The translations under genes and the position numbers were made by a program. A stretch of 23,237 nt of DNA from JBJEFI01 sp051873875 (GTDB taxonomy: Bacteria; Bacillota; Bacilli; Bacillales; Bacillaceae_G): NCBI GenBank assembly GCA_051873875.1, contig JBJEFI010000172.1, forward strand, positions 1-23,237, written 5' to 3'. The notes below the pieces were generated by a model. That model was not told where the DNA came from. It was given only the letters and a program-made list of their open reading frames with translations, and searched no databases. Shown piece by piece: positions 1 through 7,283 of this stretch. Each line of letters begins with the position of its first letter. Positions within the stretch are counted from its first letter, which is position 1.

Positions 1-2
1 AT

Positions 3-28
3 AAAAAAAGACTACCATTGCGATAGCC
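3..28 (-). terminator. Rho-independent terminator after ynzC
   Basis: On the minus strand a 7-bp stem with two G-U pairs (GGCTATC / GGTAGTC, 5-nt loop) is followed by a run of seven T. It begins directly after the ynzC stop codon, so it probably ends the yneB-ynzC transcript. Confidence 0.7.
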
Positions 29-253
29 TTAGTTTGTTGCTTTTAAGATTTTTAATTTTTCTGGTGTAACATCATTTCCAGCTTCATCAACTACTTTAAT
101 TGATTTTAATTGATTTAACGTATTTTGACGAAACGCTTTAATGTACAATTGACGTAATTTTTTTTGCTCTTCTTTTTCTTTCACTGTTAAACTTGATGTT
201 TTTGCCTTTTTAGCTAACTCATTAATACGATTTATTTGTGATTGTGTAACCAT
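29..253 (-). CDS. ynzC: DUF896 family protein YnzC
   Basis: This small, lysine-rich, all-helical protein of 74 residues belongs to the DUF896/YnzC family, found downstream of yneB in the Bacillus SOS locus. I chose the ATG at 253, which begins MVTQSQINRINELAKKAK. It is preceded by AAAGGAG at suitable spacing, and the family starts at this helix-turn-helix-like two-helix segment. An upstream ATG at 295 would add 14 residues but lacks family similarity and a good ribosome site. The C-terminal part carries the typical DEAGNDVTPEKL segment. It lies 65 bases after yneB on the same strand, so co-transcription from the SOS promoter is likely. Its molecular role is not established. Confidence 0.9.
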   Translation of the reverse strand: MVTQSQINRINELAKKAKTSSLTVKEKEEQKKLRQLYIKAFRQNTLNQLKSIKVVDEAGNDVTPEKLKILKATN

Positions 254-318
254 TGTTCTACTCCTTTTCTTCGGTTTGTACGATACATCATACACTAGAA
301 GATATATGTATGCAACTG

Positions 319-966
319 TTATTCCTTGCCTTCTTTCATATACTGCTGGTAGCGACGATGAACAGTTGCTTTTGAAACGTCATATCCAAATCCACGCAAG
401 GTAGCAGCAATCTCCTCAAAGGTTAATTTATTATGACGAAGACGAATAATTTCCTCTATTGGTAATTCTTTCGCCTCTCGCCCTGGACTAGCCTGTCGAT
501 TCGATAAATTTTTTTCTGGTCTAAATCCATTTTCTACTGCTCTTCTCATTCCTCGTTTAATTTTCATGTTATGAATTTTTCGTTGATATTCCTCAACAAG
601 TGCAATAATTTCAAGAACCATGGAGTCCCCTTCCGAAACAACCATTTCTCCATGGTGACTATGAGTATATATACTTACATTTTCTTTTCGTAAACAATGC
701 AATAGTGCAATCTTTGCATTCCCTCTCCCAAGTCTCGTCTCATCTTGAATAAGCAACACTTGAACATTTTCTTCTTTTATTAAGTCTAATAATCGTAAAA
801 TGCCATCTCGTTCAATATCGTATCCACTCGCTTGTTCACGAATAACTTCAACAACGTCTAATCCATTTTTCTCTGCTAATACTAACAATTCTTCTTCTTG
901 CCTTGCTAATGAGGTTTCTTGCGTCTCCTTTGTTGTACTAACACGAGCATAAATAATTGCTTTCAT
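319..966 (-). CDS. yneB: YneB-like serine recombinase (resolvase family)
   Basis: A 215-residue serine recombinase of the resolvase/invertase family. The N-terminal catalytic domain has the nucleophile serine in YARVST (Ser10) and the conserved DETRLGRG segment near residue 74. The C-terminal part (about 165-212) is a helix-turn-helix region for DNA binding. The order and orientation next to lexA match B. subtilis yneB. The start ATG has GGAAGG seven bases upstream. In B. subtilis yneB is the second gene of the SOS-induced yneA-yneB-ynzC operon. Here it is the first gene, because nothing resembling yneA lies between it and lexA. It should therefore be under direct LexA control through the box at 1015-1028. 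No recombination target is visible in the window. Confidence 0.88.
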   Translation of the reverse strand: MKAIIYARVSTTKETQETSLARQEEELLVLAEKNGLDVVEVIREQASGYDIERDGILRLLDLIKEENVQVLLIQDETRLGRGNAKIALLHCLRKENVSIYTHSHHGEMVVSEGDSMVLEIIALVEEYQRKIHNMKIKRGMRRAVENGFRPEKNLSNRQASPGREAKELPIEEIIRLRHNKLTFEEIAATLRGFGYDVSKATVHRRYQQYMKEGKE

Positions 967-1014
967 TTTAAAACCTTCCTATTCTTTTCATCTGTAAGTA
1001 AAAGATACCATATT

Positions 1015-1028
1015 CGAACTTATGTTTG
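1015..1028. promoter_or_regulatory. LexA (DinR) SOS box shared by lexA and yneB
   Basis: CGAACTTATGTTTG matches the Bacillus LexA consensus CGAAC-N4-GTTYG. It lies in the 122-bp divergent gap. On the plus side it overlaps a likely lexA -35 (TTGTAC, 1026-1031) with an 18-bp spacer to TATACT (1050-1055). LexA bound here should repress both divergent promoters. Confidence 0.88.
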
Positions 1029-1055
1029 TACAAAAAGTTATAGCCATGATATACT
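1026..1055 (+). promoter_or_regulatory. Likely sigma-A promoter of lexA
   Basis: TTGTAC and TATACT are separated by 18 bp and sit 33 bases upstream of the lexA start. The -35 overlaps the SOS box, as expected for autorepression. The ribosome site AGGTGGTGA (1076-1084) follows. Confidence 0.6.
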
Positions 1056-1088
1056 ATTAATAATAAAAATGCACTAGGTGGTGACAAA

Positions 1089-1718
1089 ATGGAAACTTTA
1101 TCAAATAAGCAAATTGCAATCTTAGAATACATTAAAACATGCGTGTTAGAAAAAGGCTATCCACCTTCCATTCGTGAAATCGGGGAAAAAGTTGGATTAG
1201 CATCTAGCTCCACTGTCCACGGACATCTTGCGCGCTTAGAAAAGAAAGGATACATCCGACGTGATCCAACAAAGCCTCGAGCTATCGAAATTTTAGACCC
1301 ACTTGAAAAAGAGTACGAAAATGTTGCAAAACAACAAGCCATTCACGTTCCACTTATTGGGAAAGTAACAGCTGGGTTGCCAATTACAGCAGTAGAAAAT
1401 GTAGAAGAATTCTTCCCTATTCCTAATTCTTTCTCAACAGATGCAAAAGATATGTTTATTTTAGAGATATCTGGAGAAAGCATGATTAATGCTGGAATAT
1501 TGGACGGGGATTATGTTATTGTGCGCCAACAATCAACAGCAACAAATGGTGATATTGTTGTTGCAATGACAACTGACAACGAAGCAACTGTAAAACGCTT
1601 TTATAAAGAAAAAAATCACTTCCGTTTACAACCAGAGAACGATCATTTAGAACCAATTATTTTACAAGAAGTATCTATTCTTGGTAAAGTCGTTGGCGTT
1701 TTCCGTAATATTCATTAA
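1089..1718 (+). CDS. lexA: SOS repressor LexA
   Basis: The 209-residue repressor of the SOS regulon. The N-terminal winged helix-turn-helix (about 1-70) contains GYPPSIREIG and ASSSTVHGHL, the recognition-helix region typical of Bacillus LexA (DinR). The C-terminal S24 autoprotease domain has the self-cleavage bond Ala95-Gly96 (KVTAGLP), the nucleophile Ser131 in SGESM and the general base Lys169 in ATVKR. When RecA filaments form on damaged DNA, LexA cuts itself and derepresses its targets. It is transcribed alone and divergently from yneB-ynzC, with a SOS box in the shared gap. It ends at a strong terminator. All residues needed for function are present. Confidence 0.97.
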   Translation: METLSNKQIAILEYIKTCVLEKGYPPSIREIGEKVGLASSSTVHGHLARLEKKGYIRRDPTKPRAIEILDPLEKEYENVAKQQAIHVPLIGKVTAGLPITAVENVEEFFPIPNSFSTDAKDMFILEISGESMINAGILDGDYVIVRQQSTATNGDIVVAMTTDNEATVKRFYKEKNHFRLQPENDHLEPIILQEVSILGKVVGVFRNIH

Positions 1719-1720
1719 TA

Positions 1721-1746
1721 AAAAGCTCGAGAATTCGAGCTTTTTT
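1721..1746 (+). terminator. Terminator after lexA
   Basis: An AAAAGCTCGA / TCGAGCTTTT stem with a GAAT loop is followed by T residues, two bases after the lexA stop. It could also act on the minus strand. Confidence 0.85.
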
Positions 1747-1756
1747 ATATCCATAA

Positions 1757-1790
1757 GAAAAACAAGGCCATCTTTATAGATAGCCTCGTT
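1757..1790 (-). terminator. Terminator after glnA
   Basis: On the minus strand a long stem (AACGAGGCTATCT against AGATGGCCTTGTT, with two G-U pairs) is followed by TTTTTC, a few bases after the glnA stop. It separates glnA from the convergent lexA. Confidence 0.85.
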
Positions 1791-1797
1791 CTTCTTT

Positions 1798-3135
1798 TTA
1801 ATACATTTCCATATATTGTTCACGTTCCCAATCATGAACTGTTGTACGAAATGCATCCCATTCAATTTCTTTTGCTTCAATAAAACGATTTAATAAGTGC
1901 TCACCTAATGCCTTACAAATAATTTCATCTTCTTTTAATTTACCGATTGCTTCAATTAAAGAAGCTGGTAAATCAATAATACCATGTGCTAAGCGTTCTT
2001 CTTTATCCATTACATAAATGTTGCGATCTACTGCTTTTGGTGGTGTTAATTTATTTTTTACACCATCTAAACCTGCCGCTAATAACACAGCCATTGCTAA
2101 ATATGGGTTTGCAGTTGGGTCTACACTTCGTACTTCAACACGTGTACTTAAACCACGAGAAGCTGGAATACGAATTAATGGACTACGGTTACGGGCTGAC
2201 CAAGCAACATAACAAGGTGCTTCATAACCAGGAACTAAACGTTTATAAGAATTTACTGTTGGATTTGTTACTGCTGTAAAGTTTGGTGCATGTTTTAAAA
2301 TACCAGCCATGAAATGCATCGCCGTTTCACTTAATTGTAAATGTCCATTTTCATCATAGAAGGCATTTTCATTATCACGGAATAAAGATAAGTTACAGTG
2401 CATACCTGATCCATTGATACCGAACATCGGTTTCGCCATAAATGTTGCATGTAAACCATGTTTACGAGCAATTGTTTTTACAACTAACTTGAACGTTTGG
2501 ATATCATCACATGCTTGTAATGCATTGGCATATTTAAAGTCAATTTCATGTTGACCTGGAGCAACCTCATGGTGAGATGCTTCAATTTCAAAGCCCATTT
2601 CTTCTAACTCAAGTACGATATCACGACGACAGTTTTCCCCTGTATCTGTCGGTGCTAAGTCGAAGTAACCACCTTTATCATTTAATTCTAAAGTAGGTTC
2701 ACCCTTTTCATTCACTTTAAATAAAAAGAATTCTGGCTCTGGTCCAATATTAAATCGTGTAAACCCTAATGCCTCTGCTTCTTTTAATAAACGTTTTAAA
2801 TTATTACGAGGATCCCCTTCAAATGGTGTACCATCTGCATTGTAAATATCACAAATTAAACGAGCTACTTTTCCTTTTTCAGAGCTCCAAGGGAAAATTA
2901 CCCAAGTACTTAAATCAGGATATAGATACATATCAGACTCTTCAATTCGTACAAATCCTTCAATTGAAGAACCATCAAACATCATTTTATTGTCTAATGC
3001 TTTTTCTAACTGACTTACTGGAATTTCTACGTTTTTAATTACGCCAAAAAGGTCTGTAAATTGTAGACGAATGTATTTTACATTTTGCTCCTCTGCTAAT
3101 TTAAAAATATCTTCTTTCGTATAATTACGTGCCAT
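1798..3135 (-). CDS. glnA: Glutamine synthetase, type I-alpha
   Basis: Makes glutamine from glutamate, ammonium and ATP as a cytoplasmic dodecamer. Its 445 residues match the Bacillus GSI-alpha enzyme. Visible motifs are DGSSIEGF (54-61), the NPTVNSYKRLVPG segment, and the glutamate-flap and ATP-binding stretch APCYVAWSARNRSPLIRIP. Arg63 in RIEESDM corresponds to the arginine that confers glutamine feedback inhibition in Bacillus. There is no adenylylation-type extension, as expected for GSI-alpha. In Bacillus the feedback-inhibited enzyme also signals nitrogen status by acting on GlnR and TnrA. It lies 60 bases behind glnR in the same operon, with AGGGGG ahead of the ATG. Confidence 0.98.
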   Translation of the reverse strand: MARNYTKEDIFKLAEEQNVKYIRLQFTDLFGVIKNVEIPVSQLEKALDNKMMFDGSSIEGFVRIEESDMYLYPDLSTWVIFPWSSEKGKVARLICDIYNADGTPFEGDPRNNLKRLLKEAEALGFTRFNIGPEPEFFLFKVNEKGEPTLELNDKGGYFDLAPTDTGENCRRDIVLELEEMGFEIEASHHEVAPGQHEIDFKYANALQACDDIQTFKLVVKTIARKHGLHATFMAKPMFGINGSGMHCNLSLFRDNENAFYDENGHLQLSETAMHFMAGILKHAPNFTAVTNPTVNSYKRLVPGYEAPCYVAWSARNRSPLIRIPASRGLSTRVEVRSVDPTANPYLAMAVLLAAGLDGVKNKLTPPKAVDRNIYVMDKEERLAHGIIDLPASLIEAIGKLKEDEIICKALGEHLLNRFIEAKEIEWDAFRTTVHDWEREQYMEMY

Positions 3136-3195
3136 TGTACTGTTCCCCCTCTTAATATTCTTCCTAGTTAATTTATGTGTTTTTAATCGAAAAAC

Positions 3196-3606
3196 CTATT
3201 TTTTAAAGAACCTCGACATATCCCCTTGTCGAAGCGACGTCATTTGTTTCTTACCAGAATAATAAAGCTCTCGTTTTAATAAATCCCTTAACTCTTGTTC
3301 TGATAAAGATTTAGCTGTTTTCGTTTCATTTGGAACATGTAATATACCATCCTCTTGTACATCACCTTTTAAATTTAACACTTGCTTTATCCCTGCTAAA
3401 TTTAAACCTTGTTCAATCAATTTCTTTATCTCTAGTAATTTATCAACATCGTTGAATGAATACAATCGGCGATTCCCTTCACTTCTTGTTGGAAGAATCA
3501 AGTCATGTTCTTCATAATAACGAATTTGACGTGCTGTTAATTCTGTTAAGGAGATAACAATTCCAATTGGGAATAATGGGGTAGATCTTCTCACTTGATC
3601 ACTCAC
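3196..3606 (-). CDS. glnR: Nitrogen repressor GlnR (MerR family)
   Basis: A 136-residue MerR-family repressor of the glutamine synthetase operon. The N-terminal winged helix has LTARQIRYYEEHDL followed by the GNRRLYSFNDVDKL wing. The C-terminal tail is the autoinhibitory region that, in Bacillus, contacts feedback-inhibited GlnA. It is read from a GTG at 3606 with AAGGAG 12 bases upstream. That start gives MSDQVRRSTPLFPIG, matching the N terminus of known GlnR. It is first in the glnR-glnA operon and should repress its own promoter through the two boxes at 3681-3720. TnrA binds the same sequence type, but no tnrA lies in this window. Confidence 0.97.
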   Translation of the reverse strand: MSDQVRRSTPLFPIGIVISLTELTARQIRYYEEHDLILPTRSEGNRRLYSFNDVDKLLEIKKLIEQGLNLAGIKQVLNLKGDVQEDGILHVPNETKTAKSLSEQELRDLLKRELYYSGKKQMTSLRQGDMSRFFKK

Positions 3607-3647
3607 TATTTATCTTAGCTCCTTATTCATTTATTTTTAATAATCTC

Positions 3648-3676
3648 ATTATATTGACTATTTTCATTTCTGTCAA
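3648..3676 (-). promoter_or_regulatory. Consensus sigma-A promoter of glnRA
   Basis: On the minus strand TTGACA (3671-3676) and TATAAT (3648-3653) are separated by exactly 17 bp, a perfect sigma-A consensus. A promoter this strong fits control mainly by repression. Confidence 0.9.
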
Positions 3677-3680
3677 CAGA

Positions 3681-3697
3681 TGTCAGAAAATATAACA
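3681..3697. promoter_or_regulatory. GlnR/TnrA box 1
   Basis: TGTCAGAAAATATAACA matches the consensus TGTNA-N7-TNACA in full. It sits just upstream of the glnRA -35 hexamer. Confidence 0.9.
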
Positions 3698-3703
3698 TCG
3701 ATA

Positions 3704-3720
3704 TGTTAGAAAATATAACA
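3704..3720. promoter_or_regulatory. GlnR/TnrA box 2
   Basis: TGTTAGAAAATATAACA is a second full match, with its centre 23 bp (about two helical turns) from box 1. The pair resembles the two-operator layout of the Bacillus glnRA promoter. Confidence 0.9.
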
Positions 3721-3768
3721 TCATTAATTTAATCGCTTTTCTTCAGCTAAATCACTATCTAAATATAC

Positions 3769-3796
3769 AAAAAGAAGAGGATTTCACCTCTTCTTT
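3769..3796 (-). terminator. Terminator after ynbB
   Basis: A perfect 10-bp stem AAAGAAGAGG / CCTCTTCTTT with a 6-nt loop continues on the minus strand into T residues. It starts two bases beyond the ynbB stop. Confidence 0.85.
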
Positions 3797-3798
3797 GC

Positions 3799-5067
3799 TT
3801 ATAATGAAATTAATTTTTTTTCAATTAATGCATCTACTGCTGTGCAAACTGCAATTTTTACATGGGCATACGTTAATCCACCTTGTACATAGGCTACATA
3901 TGGCGGGCGAATTGGACCATCTGCTGATAATTCAATACTTGCTCCTTGAATAAATGTTCCAGCTGCCATAATAACGTCGTCACTATATCCAGGCATATAG
4001 TTCGGATGTGGTGTGAAATGAGAATTAACTGGTGATGCAAATTGAATCGCTTGGCAGAAGGTAATCATCTTATCTGCATCTTCAAAAATAACAGATTGAA
4101 TTAAATCTGTACGTTCTACATCCCATCTTGGTGATGTATTCATTCCTAATTCTTCAAGAAATGCTGCTGTAAAAACAGCACCTTTTAATGCTTGACCAAC
4201 AACATGAGGCGCTAAGAAAAAGCCTTGATACATATCCTGATTTGTATATAAAGAAGCGCCTGCTTCCGCTCCAATTCCAGGACACGTTAAACGATACGCA
4301 CACATGTCTACATATTTTTGTTTTCCGACGATATAGCCACCCATCTTGGCAATTCCACCACCTGGGTTTTTAATTAAAGAACCAGCCATTAAGTCTGCCC
4401 CAACGTGACAAGGCTCTAATTCTTCAACGAATTCACCATAGCAATTATCAACAAAAACAATCACATCTTCTTTTACTGATTTAACAAAATCAATCATTTC
4501 TTTAATTTGCGCAATTGTAAAAGAAGGACGAGTAGCATACCCTTTTGAACGTTGAATTCCAATTACCTTCGTACGCTCTGTTATCGCTTCTTTTACAGCA
4601 TCAAAATCAACCATACCATCTTCTTTTAAAGGAACATGATTATAACCAATTTGATATTCTTTTAATGAACCGATACCATCTCCACGAATTCCTACAATTT
4701 CTTCTAACGTATCATATGGTTTACCTGTTATATATAGTAAATCATCCCCAGGACGAAGCACACCAAATAATGCAGTTGAAATAGCGTGAGTTCCTGAAAT
4801 AATAATATGGCGTACTAAGCCAGCTTCCGCTCCAAATACATCTGCATAAATACGCTCTAAATTATCACGACCTTCATCATCATACCCATAACCAGTTGTT
4901 GGATAAAAATGAGATTCACTTACACGATATTTTTGAAAACTTTTTAACACACGAAATTGATTACTCTCAATTCTCGCATCAATCTGGATATGCTTTTGTC
5001 GAATTTTTTCTTCTACTTTACTTACAATTGGCGCAATCATTGCACCATGCTTTAAACCATTAAACAT
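3799..5067 (-). CDS. ynbB: YnbB, PLP-dependent methionine gamma-lyase-like protein
   Basis: A fold-type I PLP enzyme of 422 residues in the family annotated as aluminium resistance or methionine gamma-lyase-like (YnbB). The PLP lysine is probably Lys233 in GSLIKNPGGG. Asp207 in VFVDNCYGEFVE should contact the pyridine nitrogen, and SGTHAIS (91-97) fits the phosphate-binding region. The reaction in the cell is not settled. C-S lyase activity is inferred from the fold. It is read directly after hflX: the start codon lies three bases beyond the hflX stop, and its GGAG ribosome site sits at the hflX end. The two are thus very likely co-transcribed and translationally linked, as in B. subtilis. 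Confidence 0.92.
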   Translation of the reverse strand: MFNGLKHGAMIAPIVSKVEEKIRQKHIQIDARIESNQFRVLKSFQKYRVSESHFYPTTGYGYDDEGRDNLERIYADVFGAEAGLVRHIIISGTHAISTALFGVLRPGDDLLYITGKPYDTLEEIVGIRGDGIGSLKEYQIGYNHVPLKEDGMVDFDAVKEAITERTKVIGIQRSKGYATRPSFTIAQIKEMIDFVKSVKEDVIVFVDNCYGEFVEELEPCHVGADLMAGSLIKNPGGGIAKMGGYIVGKQKYVDMCAYRLTCPGIGAEAGASLYTNQDMYQGFFLAPHVVGQALKGAVFTAAFLEELGMNTSPRWDVERTDLIQSVIFEDADKMITFCQAIQFASPVNSHFTPHPNYMPGYSDDVIMAAGTFIQGASIELSADGPIRPPYVAYVQGGLTYAHVKIAVCTAVDALIEKKLISL

Positions 5068-5070
5068 TAT

Positions 5071-6339
5071 CTATTGCTCCTTTTTCCCTTCGTATCTTGC
5101 TAGTAAGCCACCAAGTGCTGATTGTTTAAACATATAGCCTTTGCAATCATAATAGCCAGTTTCTTCATTGAAAGCCATCTCTGTTAAAATACTTTCCTTT
5201 TTCAACTGAGCCATTAACTTTCCTTCGCTTGGTGGAATCATGGCATGATAAGCACTCATTATGTCTTTTAGTACTTTTTCTATCTTTTCTTTTACCTTAT
5301 CAATGCCTTCTTTTTGTAAAGCTGTTATTTCAATATAATCTCTATTTGGTGATGGAACAAAGTTTTCATGTTTTTTATCCACTTTGTTATATACCGTTAA
5401 CTGTGGAACATCTCCAACATGAAGCTCTTCTAACAATTTCATAACCGTTTCTTCATGGGTTTGATAATTTTCATCACTGCAATCAACAACTTGAACAATT
5501 AAGTCTGCTTGGGCTGCCTCTTCTAAAGTGGAACGGAATGCAGCAACAAGAGAAGTTGGCAAATCTTGAATGAATCCTACTGTGTCAGTTGCTAATACAC
5601 TATATCCACTTGGTAATGTTAGTCTTCTCGTCGTTGGGTCTAGCGTAGCAAATAATAAATCTTGTTCAAACGTATCCGCTTCTGTTAAACGATTAAAAAT
5701 TGTAGATTTCCCTGCATTTGTGTAACCGACTAATGAAATTTGGAACGTTTGATTTTGTTTACGACGTTGACGATAACGCTCACGATGTTCAACAACACCT
5801 TTTAATTGTCGCTTTATTTCATCTACTCGCCCACGAATATGACGACGATCTGTTTCTAATTTCGTTTCACCAGGTCCACGTGTTCCGATTCCGCCACCTA
5901 AACGAGATAGCTGTGTTCCTTGACCAACTAAACGTGGCAATAAATATTGTAACTGAGCAAGTTCTACTTGCATTTTCCCTTCTCGTGTTTTCGCACGTTG
6001 GGCAAAAATATCTAAAATTAATTGGGTTCTGTCAATAATTTTTGCTTCTAAATGAGTGGAAAGGTTACGAATTTGACTTGGTGACAATTCACTATTAAAG
6101 ATAATAACATCTGGCTCTAGTTCTTCAGCCGCTGTAACAAGTTCTTCTAACTTTCCTTTTCCAATATATGTAGCTGGATGAACACGAGGGCGTTTTTGTG
6201 TCGTAACAAGTACCACTTCCCCATTTGCCGTCTTCGTTAACGAGGCAAGTTCCTCTAAAGAATGTTGGTAACGTTCATCCGAATCTGTTGAAAGCTGGCA
6301 ACCAACTAATATCGCTTTTTCTTTTTCGCTTTTTATCAA
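5071..6339 (-). CDS. hflX: Ribosome-associated GTPase HflX
   Basis: A 422-residue GTPase of the HflX family, which binds the large ribosomal subunit and helps split or rescue stalled ribosomes. The N-terminal HflX domain (about 1-195) carries the glycine-rich GGGIGTRGPGETKLETDRR segment (148-166). The G domain follows, with G1 GYTNAGKS (205-212), G3 DTVG (252-255) and G4 NKVD (318-321). The start appears to be a TTG: no in-frame ATG or GTG lies nearby, and GAAGGA is only about five bases upstream. A TTG with tight spacing predicts modest translation. It is first of the hflX-ynbB pair. B. subtilis calls this gene ynbA. Confidence 0.95.
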   Translation of the reverse strand: MIKSEKEKAILVGCQLSTDSDERYQHSLEELASLTKTANGEVVLVTTQKRPRVHPATYIGKGKLEELVTAAEELEPDVIIFNSELSPSQIRNLSTHLEAKIIDRTQLILDIFAQRAKTREGKMQVELAQLQYLLPRLVGQGTQLSRLGGGIGTRGPGETKLETDRRHIRGRVDEIKRQLKGVVEHRERYRQRRKQNQTFQISLVGYTNAGKSTIFNRLTEADTFEQDLLFATLDPTTRRLTLPSGYSVLATDTVGFIQDLPTSLVAAFRSTLEEAAQADLIVQVVDCSDENYQTHEETVMKLLEELHVGDVPQLTVYNKVDKKHENFVPSPNRDYIEITALQKEGIDKVKEKIEKVLKDIMSAYHAMIPPSEGKLMAQLKKESILTEMAFNEETGYYDCKGYMFKQSALGGLLARYEGKKEQ

Positions 6340-6437
6340 ATGAATCCTTCTTTCATAAGTTGATAGACTGTACTTATCTTACCAAAAGAAAGGCGTTATT
6401 GCTAGTACACGCCAATCAATATAAGTAAAGATGATTA

Positions 6438-6466
6438 TTTTCAACAAGGCTTTTTGCCTTTATAAT
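6438..6466 (+). promoter_or_regulatory. Possible promoter of the TRIC channel gene
   Basis: TATAAT (6461-6466) is 17 bp from a weak -35 (TTTTCA, 6438-6443). An AAGGC-TTTTT-GCCTT inverted repeat (6446-6460) fills the spacer. The predicted leader is about 155 bases long. Confidence 0.35.
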
Positions 6467-6569
6467 AAGAGAGTACTTTCATCTTGTTCTTACTGACACG
6501 AACACGTACAATTTCATAATATAAAAATGAAAACGCAATGCCAGTAAACAACTTGATTGGTTCAACTTA

Positions 6570-6600
6570 CCATTCGGCAGAGAAAAAATCTCGCCATTGG
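6570..6600 (+). other. Hairpin in the leader of the TRIC channel gene
   Basis: CCA, GGC and GAGA pair with TCTC, GCC and TGG around an A5 loop, with small bulges. It sits about 30 bases upstream of the start codon. I could not match it to a known riboswitch class. Confidence 0.35.
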
Positions 6601-6628
6601 AAACTTTACTTTATTTAGGAGAAAAAAC

Positions 6629-7237
6629 ATGACTTGGGATCTTTTCAGTATTATCGGTACAATCGCCTTTGCTTTAAGTGGGGCAATTGTCGCAATGGAA
6701 GAAGAATACGATTTATTTGGTGTTTACATTTTAGGATTAGTAACAGCCTTTGGTGGCGGGGCAGTTCGTAATACACTTATTGGCTATCCAGCTATTGCTT
6801 TTTGGGATCAAGGTTTCTTCTTTGCTATTGCAATTATTTCTATTACCCTTATTTTCTTCTTTACAAATCATTTAGTTCATGTTTGGAAAAAATGGGAAAT
6901 ACAATTAGATGCAATTGGTTTAGCTGCATTCGCCATCCAAGGAACCCTTTATGCAAAACAACTCCAGCTGCCAATTAGCGCAATGATTGTAGCTGGGGTA
7001 TTAACAGGTATTGGCGGTGGGATTATTCGTGATGTATTAGCACAACGAAAACCACTTGTTTTCCGTGAAGAAGTATATGCATTATGGACGATTTTAGCTA
7101 GTTCACTAATCGGGCTTGGAATTTTTTCTAGCACTTTATCACATTATTTCTTATTTATTATCATCCTCGTTCTTCGTTTACTATCTGTCCATCAAAATTG
7201 GCATTTACCACGAAAATCACTACAAGAGCATATGTAA
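6629..7237 (+). CDS. TRIC-type cation channel family protein (UPF0126)
   Basis: A polytopic membrane protein of 202 residues with two copies of the UPF0126/TRIC repeat. The first has GTIAFALSGAI and AFGGGAVRN, the second GLAAFAIQGTL and GIGGGIIRDVL. The duplicated glycine-rich GGG(A/I)(V/I)R(N/D) elements kink the pore helices in prokaryotic TRIC channels, which conduct potassium or other small ions as trimers. The ATG at 6629 was chosen because TTTAGGAG lies seven bases upstream and the product then begins at the first helix. A longer reading from 6557 would add 24 hydrophilic residues with no ribosome site. It converges on spoVK and the two share a terminator. The ion transported is unknown. 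Confidence 0.88.
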   Translation: MTWDLFSIIGTIAFALSGAIVAMEEEYDLFGVYILGLVTAFGGGAVRNTLIGYPAIAFWDQGFFFAIAIISITLIFFFTNHLVHVWKKWEIQLDAIGLAAFAIQGTLYAKQLQLPISAMIVAGVLTGIGGGIIRDVLAQRKPLVFREEVYALWTILASSLIGLGIFSSTLSHYFLFIIILVLRLLSVHQNWHLPRKSLQEHM

Positions 7238-7239
7238 GA

Positions 7240-7274
7240 AAAACAGTCCATTCCTTTATCGAGTGGACTGTTTT
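7240..7274. terminator. Bidirectional terminator between the TRIC gene and spoVK
   Basis: A perfect 11-bp stem AAAACAGTCCA / TGGACTGTTTT with a 13-nt loop lies between two convergent stop codons. T runs on both strands suit termination in both directions. Confidence 0.85.
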
Positions 7275-7283
7275 CAATTTTTC

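Noticed and set aside
1986..2279. Plus-strand reading frames across glnA and similar overlaps of other genes
   Set aside because: These lie antisense to well-conserved genes, lack ribosome sites and have low-complexity translations.
6336..6356. Minus-strand 6-codon reading frame MKEGFI just ahead of hflX
   Set aside because: It has no ribosome site of its own, and the AAGGA inside it is best explained as the hflX ribosome site. Recorded only as a note on start choice.
6557..6628. N-terminal extension of the TRIC channel protein from an upstream TTG
   Set aside because: It is hydrophilic, has no ribosome site, and covers the leader hairpin. The ATG at 6629 has a strong site.
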